A DNA stretch of 9,271 nucleotides from Gammaproteobacteria bacterium (GTDB lineage Bacteria; Pseudomonadota; Gammaproteobacteria; Burkholderiales; Burkholderiaceae_E): the NCBI GenBank assembly GCA_030425615.1, contig JAUIAI010000053.1, positions 1 to 9,271 on the forward strand. Direction: 5' to 3'. The first letter of the stretch is position 1. Each line of letters starts with the position of its first letter. Below the pieces are notes generated by a model. That model worked only from the letters and a program-made list of their open reading frames with translations, did not search any database and was not told the origin of the DNA. Positions 1 through 6,227 of the stretch are shown here, in pieces. Both the position numbers and the translations under genes were made by a program.

Positions 1-2
1 GC

Positions 3-59
3 GAGGAGCTGCCGCCGATGGGCCTCATCACGCTTTTGACCTACACCAAGGCCGGCTGA
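3..59 (+). CDS. 3' end of an unidentified upstream gene
   Basis: From the left edge one frame reads 18 codons, ending with LLTYTKAG and a TGA at 57-59. The residues are plausible for a protein C-terminus (hydrophobic run GLITLLTY, then Lys-Ala-Gly). The tail is too short to assign to a family. I compared it from memory with the usual neighbours of bchP (BchG, PucC-like proteins, Idi) and saw no match. It could also be a chance open stretch, because this DNA is GC-rich and stop codons are rare. Confidence 0.3.
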   Translation, partial: EELPPMGLITLLTYTKAG

Positions 60-118
60 GCCGGGCCTGGCCCTGCCCCGTTCCGCCGCCGGGTTCCCGG
101 CGCGCCGGCGGCGCGCGG

Positions 119-433
119 TGGCACGGCCGGCTGGCGGCGGCCGGCTGCGAGCGGGCACTGGCCGGCGAGGGTCCGCGCGCGCTGGCGCTGGCGCGGGCCC
201 GCTTCATGCGCTCTCACCGGCAGGTGTTCTTCGCCCTGGGCATGATGCAGCGCTTCTGGTACGCGAACGACTGGCGCCGCGAGCGCTTCGTGCGCATCTG
301 CGCCGACCGCGACGTTCAGCGCCTGACGTGGGAGTCGTACATGAACAAGGTGCTGGTGAAGTCGGACCCCCTGGCGCACACCCGCATCTTTTTCAAGAAC
401 ATCGCACATCTGTCGGGGTTGGCGCCCTCATGA
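119..433 (+). pseudogene. bchP: 3' part of bchP, geranylgeranyl reductase, upstream part missing
   Basis: About 100 residues match the C-terminal helical region of BchP, the flavoprotein that reduces the geranylgeranyl tail of bacteriochlorophyll to phytyl. Visible signatures are LGMMQRFWY, RRERFV, LTWESYMNK and DPLAHTRIFFKN, ending in HLSGLAPS. The match begins near GRLAAA at about 125. Just upstream the family has its second FAD-binding motif (GDAAG, then SGEGI); none of the three plus frames shows it between 1 and 124. BchP is usually about 390-400 residues, so roughly three quarters is absent, although the reading frame stays open back to the window edge. The first ATG in this frame is at 206 (75 codons). 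Its stop overlaps an unrelated ATG, and tspO follows after 27 bp. I infer a 5'-truncated remnant or an assembly junction. The family call is firm; pseudogene status is less sure. Confidence 0.6.
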
Positions 434-460
434 ACACCGTCCCCGTTACGATCCGGCCTC

Positions 461-940
461 ATGAATCCATTGTTCTGGCCCTTCCTCGTCGCACTGCTCG
501 GCGTCTCGCTCGTGGCGGTGCTCGGCATCCGGCTGACCGAACTGGGCGACTGGTACGAGGCGCTTCGCAAACCCGGCTGGAAGCCGCCGGACGCATGGTT
601 CGGCCCGATCTGGACCACGATCTTCCTGCTGCAGGCCGCGGCGATGGCGCTGGCCTGGGTACGCGCGCCGGATCTCGCCGCGCGCTGGCCGCTGGTGGCG
701 GCCTTCGTGCTCACCGGCGCGCTCAACGTGACCTGGAACCTGCTGTTCTTCACCTGGCGGCGGCCGGACTGGGCGCAGTGGGAGGTGATCGGCCTGTGGT
801 TGTCGATCGTCCTGCTGATGGTGGTGATCGGGCGTCTGCACCCTTGGGCGGCCTGGCTGCTTCTGCCTTATCTGGCCTGGGTGTCGCTGGCCGGTTGGCT
901 GACCCGCTGGATCGTGCGCGCGAACGGACCCTTCGCCTGA
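461..940 (+). CDS. tspO: TspO/MBR family tryptophan-rich sensory protein
   Basis: This 159-residue integral membrane protein belongs to the TspO (CrtK, mitochondrial benzodiazepine receptor) family. The family binds porphyrins and related tetrapyrroles, and in Rhodobacter it modulates photosynthesis gene expression in response to oxygen. Five hydrophobic segments lie near residues 5-25, 47-67, 77-97, 104-124 and 128-148. Family hallmarks are WYEALRKPGWKPP (31-43) and FGPIWT (47-52), the Asn and Trp-Asn in NVTWNLLFF (89-97), and LLPYLAWVSLAGWL near the end. Thirteen tryptophans fit the family name, and the length is normal. The ATG at 461 matches typical family starts; only a weak ribosome binding site precedes it, so it may be translated by read-on from the bchP frame 27 bp upstream. 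Its position among bch genes suits a role in tetrapyrrole sensing or export. TspO is sometimes named crtK in these clusters. Confidence 0.95.
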   Translation: MNPLFWPFLVALLGVSLVAVLGIRLTELGDWYEALRKPGWKPPDAWFGPIWTTIFLLQAAAMALAWVRAPDLAARWPLVAAFVLTGALNVTWNLLFFTWRRPDWAQWEVIGLWLSIVLLMVVIGRLHPWAAWLLLPYLAWVSLAGWLTRWIVRANGPFA

Positions 941-980
941 CCGGAGCGGTGGCGCGGCCACCGCGAGAGCGGGTCCGGCC

Positions 981-1256
981 GTGATCGGCCATCTCGTCGA
1001 CCTGGCGTTGCTCGTGCTGGTGCTCGAGGGCGTCTTCCTGGCGCGCACGGCGGCCTCCCGCGGCCAGCTCCGCGCCTGGTTCGGCACGTTGCTGGCCGGC
1101 GCGGCCCTGCTGCTGGCGATGCGTCTGATCGTCGCCGGTGCCGGCTGGCCGTGGGTGGCCGCCTGCATGACCCTCGCGCTCGCCGGACACGCGGTCGACC
1201 TCGGCACCCGCCTGACCGGCGGACGGTCGCGCGCGACCACGGGATCGCCGTCGTGA
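981..1256 (+). CDS. small three-helix membrane protein of unknown function
   Basis: A 91-residue protein starts at a GTG, with a GAGAG-like purine stretch upstream. Three hydrophobic segments are seen at about residues 4-21, 33-52 and 56-76, joined by short basic loops (RTAASRGQLR, MRLI), followed by a polar Arg/Gly/Ser tail. No catalytic or metal-binding motif is visible. It lies 40 bp after tspO and 80 bp before dxs on the same strand, so it is probably co-transcribed with tspO. I do not recognise the family with certainty. Small membrane proteins of this size often sit beside tspO in purple bacterial clusters, which supports a real gene. An internal start would remove part of the first helix, so the GTG at 981 is preferred. 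Confidence 0.65.
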   Translation: MIGHLVDLALLVLVLEGVFLARTAASRGQLRAWFGTLLAGAALLLAMRLIVAGAGWPWVAACMTLALAGHAVDLGTRLTGGRSRATTGSPS

Positions 1257-1336
1257 AACGGGCCCGGGATCGACGCCCGGACCCAGTGCACACCGGCCCG
1301 GGCCACGCCCGGACCGCTTCCCGACAGGGGTGAAGC

Positions 1337-3295
1337 ATGGACCATTCCGAATCCAGTCGCGTGTGCCCGGAGCCGGGCTTCGTCGAGATCGGCGACCTGC
1401 TCGGGCCGTTGATCGTTCGCGGCGCGGGCGAGCCTGCGCCGCCGCCGACCGGCCGCGGGGGTACGGACCGGACGGCAGGTACCCGCGGGGCCGTACCCAA
1501 AGGGCAGGGTGCCGCGGCGCGCCCGCCTTGCGACGCGGCCGTCCTCAGACGCTGCGCGCCGGAGGCGCTGCCCGGACACTGCGCACGCCTGCGTGATTTC
1601 CTCGTGCAGAGCATCGCGCGAAGCGGGGGGCACTTCGCCGCCAATCTCGGCGTGGTCGAACTCACCGTGGCACTGCACCACCTGCTCGACACCGCCCACG
1701 ACCGACTGATCTGGGACGTGGGTCATCAGGCCTACGCGCACAAGGCGCTCACGGGCCGTGCCGGCCGGCTGGACACGATCCGCAAGCGTGGCGGCCTCTC
1801 GGGCTTCCCGCGGCGCACCGAGAGCGTTCACGACGCCTTCGGGACGGCCCACTCGAGTACGTCCGTCAGCGCCGGACTGGGGATGGCGGTCGCCGCGCGG
1901 CTGACCGGCCTGTCACGCCGCCACGTGGTGGTGATCGGCGACGGTGCGCTGACCGCCGGCCAGGCCTATGAGGCCCTGGGGAACGCCGCCGACAGCGACG
2001 CCGACCTGCTGATCATCGTCAACGACAACCAGATGTCGATCTCCGAGGCTGTCGGGGCGCTGCCCCGTCACCTGCAGGCCCTGGTCGGAAGTCAGGCTGC
2101 CGGCGCCGTCACGGCCGCCTCGCTGTTCGAGTGCCTGGGGCTGCCGTACCGCGGTCCCGTGGACGGACACGACGTCGACGCGCTGGTGCGGGCCATCGGC
2201 GCGGAACTGCGCGAGCCCGGTGTTCGCGTGCTGCACGTGCGCACGCGCAAGGGCGCGGGCTATGCGCCCGCCGAGCGCGATCCCATCGCCTACCACGGGC
2301 CCGGCCCGTTCGATCCGGCCGTCGGGGTCGGGAGCAAGGAGAGCGGGGCGCTGAGCTACACCGCCGTCTTCGGACGATGGCTCTGCGCGATGGCCGAGCG
2401 CGACGAACGGGTCGTGGCGATCACGCCCGCGATGCGCGAGGGGTCGGGACTGGTGGAGTTCGCACGGCGCTTCCCGGATCGCTACTTCGACGTCGGCATC
2501 GCCGAGCAGCATGCGCTGACCTTTGCCGCCGGCCTCGCCTGCGACGGGCTGCGTCCGGTGGTGGCGATCTACTCCACCTTCCTGCAGCGCGCCTACGACC
2601 AGTGGATCCACGACATCGTGCTGCAGGGTCTGCCCGTGATGCTCGCCATCGACCGTGCCGGTCTCGTCGGTGCCGACGGCGCCACGCATGCCGGCGCGTT
2701 CGATCTGGCCTGTCTGCGCGCGTTGCCGGGGGTGTGTCTGATGACCCCGTCCGACGAGAACGAGTGCTGGCGGATGCTCACCACGGGCCTGCGCCACATG
2801 GGGCCCTCTGCAGTGCGCTACCCACGCGGCACCGGCCCCGGTGCCGCACTCGCCGAGGACCCGCAGCCGTTGCCGATCGGTCGTGCGCGGGTCCTGCGCC
2901 GCGGACGCACGCTGGCGCTGCTCGCGTTCGGCTCGATGACCGCGCCCGCGCGCACGGTGGCCGAACGGCTCGATGCCACGCTCGTCGACATGCGCTTCGT
3001 CAAGCCCCTCGATCTCCGCCTGTTGCGGGCGCTCGCAGGCGGGCACGAACTGTTCGTGACGTTGGAGGAGGGGGTTCGGCAGGGAGGCGCGGGCGGTGCC
3101 GTGCGCGAGGCGCTCGAGACCCTGCCGGACGCGCCACGCGTGCTCGGGCTCGGCCTGCCCGACCGGATCGTCGGCCACGGCTCGTGTGCCGAACTGCTCT
3201 CCGAATGCGGCCTCGACTCGCCCGGCATCGAGCGCTCGATCCGGCGGGCCGCCCGCGACCTGAAAATAGCGTTGCCGGCCGCCTGCCGCGACTGA
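1337..3295 (+). CDS. dxs: 1-deoxy-D-xylulose-5-phosphate synthase (DXS), variant form
   Basis: DXS joins pyruvate and glyceraldehyde 3-phosphate into DXP, the first step of the MEP isoprenoid pathway and the likely precursor supply here for carotenoids and the bacteriochlorophyll tail. The protein has 652 residues. Landmarks are GGHFAANLG with His99 (equivalent to E. coli His49), DRLIWDVGHQAY (122-133), the thiamine diphosphate motif GDGA (201-204) with NDN (229-231), DP-AYHG with His320, TPAMREGSG (363-371) and the catalytic Glu390 in AEQHALTFAAG. The transketolase C-terminal domain follows (PSAVRYPRG, VDMRFVKPLD). The ATG at 1337 has an AGGGG six bases upstream. Oddities: about 50 extra N-terminal residues, rich in Gly, Pro, Ala and Arg near 28-65; about 29 residues missing between NDNQMSIS and the SLFECLG region; and AHSSTS instead of the usual GHSSTS. 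All catalytic landmarks remain, so it is probably active. It may be a second, photosynthesis-linked DXS. Confidence 0.95.
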   Translation: MDHSESSRVCPEPGFVEIGDLLGPLIVRGAGEPAPPPTGRGGTDRTAGTRGAVPKGQGAAARPPCDAAVLRRCAPEALPGHCARLRDFLVQSIARSGGHFAANLGVVELTVALHHLLDTAHDRLIWDVGHQAYAHKALTGRAGRLDTIRKRGGLSGFPRRTESVHDAFGTAHSSTSVSAGLGMAVAARLTGLSRRHVVVIGDGALTAGQAYEALGNAADSDADLLIIVNDNQMSISEAVGALPRHLQALVGSQAAGAVTAASLFECLGLPYRGPVDGHDVDALVRAIGAELREPGVRVLHVRTRKGAGYAPAERDPIAYHGPGPFDPAVGVGSKESGALSYTAVFGRWLCAMAERDERVVAITPAMREGSGLVEFARRFPDRYFDVGIAEQHALTFAAGLACDGLRPVVAIYSTFLQRAYDQWIHDIVLQGLPVMLAIDRAGLVGADGATHAGAFDLACLRALPGVCLMTPSDENECWRMLTTGLRHMGPSAVRYPRGTGPGAALAEDPQPLPIGRARVLRRGRTLALLAFGSMTAPARTVAERLDATLVDMRFVKPLDLRLLRALAGGHELFVTLEEGVRQGGAGGAVREALETLPDAPRVLGLGLPDRIVGHGSCAELLSECGLDSPGIERSIRRAARDLKIALPAACRD

Positions 3296-3301
3296 CATAA
3301 A
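3272..3301 (+). promoter_or_regulatory. possible sigma-70 promoter before the heme oxygenase gene
   Basis: TTGCCG (3272-3277) and CATAAA (3296-3301) are separated by 18 bases and each matches four of six consensus positions. They straddle the dxs stop codon and are followed by 43 bases before the heme oxygenase ATG. The AT-rich CATAAACT stands out in very GC-rich DNA. This would let the heme oxygenase be expressed independently of dxs. It rests on weak matches only. Confidence 0.3.
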
Positions 3302-3344
3302 CTGCGGCGCTCCCGGGCCGACGCGTCCGGTCCGTCCTGCACCG

Positions 3345-4025
3345 ATGCCGCGCCTGCACACTGCCCCGATGAGCCTCCCCGCCGAGAACCGGCCGCCTGC
3401 CGAAGGGCTGGCCGCGCGCCTGCGGGGAGCGACCGCCGAAGCGCACGCACGGATCGAGCGTACGGGCGTGATCGCCGAACTGATCGACGGCACGATCTCG
3501 CGGCAGGCCTATGTCGGTCTGCTCCGGTCGCTCGTACCGGTCTACGCGGCGCTCGAGGCCGGCCTGAGGCGGCATCGGCGCACCCCGGGGCTCGCGCCCG
3601 CCATCTTCCCGACGCTGTTTCGCGGCCGCGCGCTGGCGGCGGATCTGCGGGTGCTCGCCGGGCCGGACTGGGCGGTGTGCATCGCGCCGCAGGCGGAGTC
3701 CCTGATCTACCGCGAGCACCTGCATCGGATCGCACGTGACCGTCCGCCGGCGCTGCTCGCGCACGCCTACGTGCGATATCTGGGCGATCTTAGCGGCGGG
3801 CGCCTCATCGCCCGAACCATCGGTGAGCGCTTCGGGCTGACGCCGGACCGGGGACTGGCCTTCTATTCGTTCTGCCGGCCGGACACGCCGTCGCCCTCGG
3901 ACTTCCGGCGTGCGCTCGACCTGTGCCCGCTCGATGCGGGCGAGATCGCGCTCGTCGAGCGCGAGGCGCGGGAGTCCTTCGAGCGACACGCGCGGATCGC
4001 GCGCGCCCTCACCGCCGGATCATGA
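3345..4025 (+). CDS. bphO: heme oxygenase of the bacteriophytochrome-linked type
   Basis: This 226-residue protein opens heme to biliverdin IX-alpha, carbon monoxide and iron in the cytoplasm. LRGATAEAH near residues 26-34 carries the likely proximal heme ligand His34, and YLGDLSGGRLIA (145-156) is the distal-helix signature with the flexible glycines. Length fits bacterial heme oxygenases once a roughly 20-residue polar leader is set aside. An alternative ATG at 3369 would give a protein 8 residues shorter; neither start has a clear ribosome binding site, and the conserved part begins only near residue 20. The gene starts 49 bp after dxs and converges on bphP, with overlapping stop codons. 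That link indicates it supplies biliverdin to the phytochrome, as in many bphO-bphP pairs. The symbol bphO reflects this context; hmuO or hemO would describe the same enzymatic family. Confidence 0.92.
   Translation: MPRLHTAPMSLPAENRPPAEGLAARLRGATAEAHARIERTGVIAELIDGTISRQAYVGLLRSLVPVYAALEAGLRRHRRTPGLAPAIFPTLFRGRALAADLRVLAGPDWAVCIAPQAESLIYREHLHRIARDRPPALLAHAYVRYLGDLSGGRLIARTIGERFGLTPDRGLAFYSFCRPDTPSPSDFRRALDLCPLDAGEIALVEREARESFERHARIARALTAGS
4020..4025. other. shared stop-codon palindrome, bphO/bphP
   Basis: TCATGA reads TGA on both strands. It supplies the stop codon of the heme oxygenase gene (plus) and of the bacteriophytochrome gene (minus), so the two convergent genes overlap by six bases and leave no room for a terminator between them. 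Confidence 0.9.
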
Positions 4026-6227
4026 GCGGTAAGAGGAGCGGATCCAGCGGTGCAGGCGGCTCGCCCGCAGGGTGGAGTCCTCGACATCCCTGAACGACGG
4101 GCCGGTCTCGTCGTCGGTCAGCGCATCGGCGATGTCCATGGCCGCGAGACTGGCGTTGGTGATGATCGCGTCGAGCAGGTCATCGTGACCGGGCCGGTCG
4201 GCGGCGCCACCTGACCCGCTCTCGGTGGGCATGGTGCTCAGCGTCTGCTCGAGGTGCGCGCGGGCCGCCGCCGCCTGCTTGTCGCGGGTGAGGTCGACGA
4301 TCGAGATCACCAGGCCCAGCGAGCCGCCGTGAGGGCCGGGAACATGATCGGCGCGCAGCCGCACCGGCGCGGGCGGGCCACCGGACGGCGAGAGCGTGAG
4401 CTCGCCGAGCCAGCGGCTGTCGTTCTCGAGCGCCGTGCGCATCGCCGGGGCGGCATCGCCGCGCACCCGGGACAGCAGCGCGTCGAGGGTCTCGATCGGC
4501 TCGGCCGCCACGCCGAGCAGCATCGCGAAACGATCGTTGTGGAACAGCCGCCGCCCGCCGCGATCGAAAACGATCACCGGCTCGCGCGAGGCATTGATGG
4601 CGCCGCGGATCTCGCGCAGATGGTGCTCGGCGATCAGCAGGCGCACGGCGTGCACCTGCGTGATGATGTCCACGAGCGCATCGCCGATCGCCCGGGCCAT
4701 CGACAACTCCGAACTGGTCCAGGACTGCGCCTTGCCGCGAACGATCTCGGACCAGATCTCGAACGAGCGTCGTGGTGACAGCTCGAGAGGATCGTTGCCC
4801 AGCATCGGCTTGTTCGGATCCCCGGCCCAGGTGACGGTCTCGAGTTGCTCCTTGCGCAGCCAGACGATGAATTCGGGCCGGTTCATGGACAGCCGCACCG
4901 CCAGCACGCCACTGGCCAGTGGCGTGAGCGAGGCGAGGGCCGGGTTGTCCTGGCCGACCGCGTTGGTCTCCAGGACGCCGTCGTCGGCCTGCCCGGCGAG
5001 CCAGTCCTGCAGCGCCCGCAACTCCGGTGTCGAGGGCACGTCGCCCGCGGTCATGATGGCATCGTCGTGGAACAGGACCGCGCCGCTGGCCTCGAGCGGA
5101 CGCAACAGCGTCTGCGGGTTGCGGAACAGCGCATAGCGCCAGTCGCCCTCGGCCGAGGTGGCCTCTATGAGCCGTTGCTCGAGACGCCGGACCTGGATCG
5201 CCACGCGTGCGTGGGCGTAGTTTTCGATGGCGACGATTCTCGTCGCCATGGCCTCGGCGATCAGTGCGGAGGCCGCCCGGACGGGGAACGCCAGGTTGCG
5301 CGGTGAGTAATGATGGGCGGCCACCAGCCCCCAGAGACGACCCTTGTGGACGATGGAGACGACCAGCGTGGCCGTGACCCCCATGTTGCGCAGGTACTGC
5401 AGGTGGAGCGGTGACATGCTGCGCAGATAGCACATGGACATGTCGAGCTCGACGTTGCTGCCGGGCAGGCGCTGCGGCAGCACGGGGCTGGGGGTGTAGT
5501 CGACGTCCACCAGCACCCGCACCCGGTTGGCCAGGTAGAGCTGGCGGGCCCGCTGCGGAATGTCCGAGGCCGGATAACGGTGGCCGAGCAGGGGACTCAG
5601 ACGGGGGTCGCGCGCCTCGGCGATGATCTGGCCGTGGCCGTCCGGATCGAAGCGGTAGATCATGACGCGGTCGTAACCCGTCATGTCGCGATAGGTGCGT
5701 GCGGCTTCGTCGCAGAGCATCGTCAGGTTCGACGCACGGCCGAAGCGCTCGATCGCCCCCTTGACGCGGGTCAGCAGCGGGCCTTCGTCCCATGTGACCA
5801 GCGCGGGTTCGCCCGGTCCGGCCCGCGTCGGCATCAGCTCGAGCACGCCTTCGCCGCCGGGGCTGCGATGCACCGCACCGTCCAGCACGGCGTCGCCGGC
5901 CGTGGCGGCGCGAATGCGCAGCGGTCTCGGCTCGTCGGACGCGTCTTCGGTCTCGAGCGCCTCGAGGTGGCTCGCGAGGCCGGGCAGGAGATCCCGTAGC
6001 GGAGTGCCGAGCAGGGCGTCGGCCGGCCGGCCCAGCAGGTCGGCACAATTGCGCGAGGCGCGGGTGATCGTTCCTCGCGTGTCGAAGGCCAGCAGAACGC
6101 CGTGCGGCTGGATCGAGCCGGGCAGATGGATCAGTTCCCGCTCGCAGTTGGTGAGGTCGGCCTCACCGAAGCGGGGCTCCGGCGCGTCGGCGGGCGCCGG
6201 CTCCTGACCGGGGCGCCGCGGCCGCAT
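4020..6227 (-). CDS. bphP: bacteriophytochrome photoreceptor, kinase-less BphP1 type
   Basis: BphP binds biliverdin and switches between red and far-red absorbing states. Numbering is from the GTG at 6230 (736 residues). The N-terminal PAS domain (about 20-135) has Cys29 in LTNCERELIHLPGSIQPHG, the covalent biliverdin attachment site. The GAF domain (about 150-330) has PASDIP (Asp223), CYLRSMSPLHLQYLRNMG (His276) and AAHHYSP (His306). The PHY domain (about 340-525) has the tongue motif PRRSFEIW. A further PAS domain spans about 540-650, then a helical tail of about 85 residues. There is no histidine kinase H-box or ATPase domain. This is the architecture of the Rhodopseudomonas and Bradyrhizobium phytochromes that bind PpsR under light control and relieve repression. 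The ATG at 6227 overlaps the ppsR stop (TGATG) and suggests translational coupling; a GTG one codon earlier is also possible. A PpsR partner role is inferred from architecture and linkage. Confidence 0.95.
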   Translation of the reverse strand: MRPRRPGQEPAPADAPEPRFGEADLTNCERELIHLPGSIQPHGVLLAFDTRGTITRASRNCADLLGRPADALLGTPLRDLLPGLASHLEALETEDASDEPRPLRIRAATAGDAVLDGAVHRSPGGEGVLELMPTRAGPGEPALVTWDEGPLLTRVKGAIERFGRASNLTMLCDEAARTYRDMTGYDRVMIYRFDPDGHGQIIAEARDPRLSPLLGHRYPASDIPQRARQLYLANRVRVLVDVDYTPSPVLPQRLPGSNVELDMSMCYLRSMSPLHLQYLRNMGVTATLVVSIVHKGRLWGLVAAHHYSPRNLAFPVRAASALIAEAMATRIVAIENYAHARVAIQVRRLEQRLIEATSAEGDWRYALFRNPQTLLRPLEASGAVLFHDDAIMTAGDVPSTPELRALQDWLAGQADDGVLETNAVGQDNPALASLTPLASGVLAVRLSMNRPEFIVWLRKEQLETVTWAGDPNKPMLGNDPLELSPRRSFEIWSEIVRGKAQSWTSSELSMARAIGDALVDIITQVHAVRLLIAEHHLREIRGAINASREPVIVFDRGGRRLFHNDRFAMLLGVAAEPIETLDALLSRVRGDAAPAMRTALENDSRWLGELTLSPSGGPPAPVRLRADHVPGPHGGSLGLVISIVDLTRDKQAAAARAHLEQTLSTMPTESGSGGAADRPGHDDLLDAIITNASLAAMDIADALTDDETGPSFRDVEDSTLRASRLHRWIRSSYRS

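Noticed and set aside
1263..1304. GC-rich hairpin (CCGGG/CCCGG) and a 10-bp palindrome GGCCCGGGCC between the small membrane protein gene and dxs
   Set aside because: There is no T-rich tail for a terminator. Such GC palindromes are common by chance at this base composition.
446..1852. Long minus-strand open frames opposite tspO and the start of dxs
   Set aside because: They are Arg/Pro/Ala-rich translations opposite clear plus-strand genes, and stop codons are rare in such GC-rich DNA. No motif is seen.
2030..2130. Possible frameshift in dxs explaining the missing segment
   Set aside because: The frame stays open and conserved on both sides, so this is an in-frame deletion rather than a frameshift.
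1913..3989. Long minus-strand open frames opposite dxs and the heme oxygenase gene
   Set aside because: The coding evidence on the plus strand is overwhelming and these frames show no family features.
4180..6048. A second long minus-strand frame within bphP, and several plus-strand frames opposite bphP
   Set aside because: Their composition is typical of shifted-frame shadows, while the bphP frame holds all phytochrome motifs.
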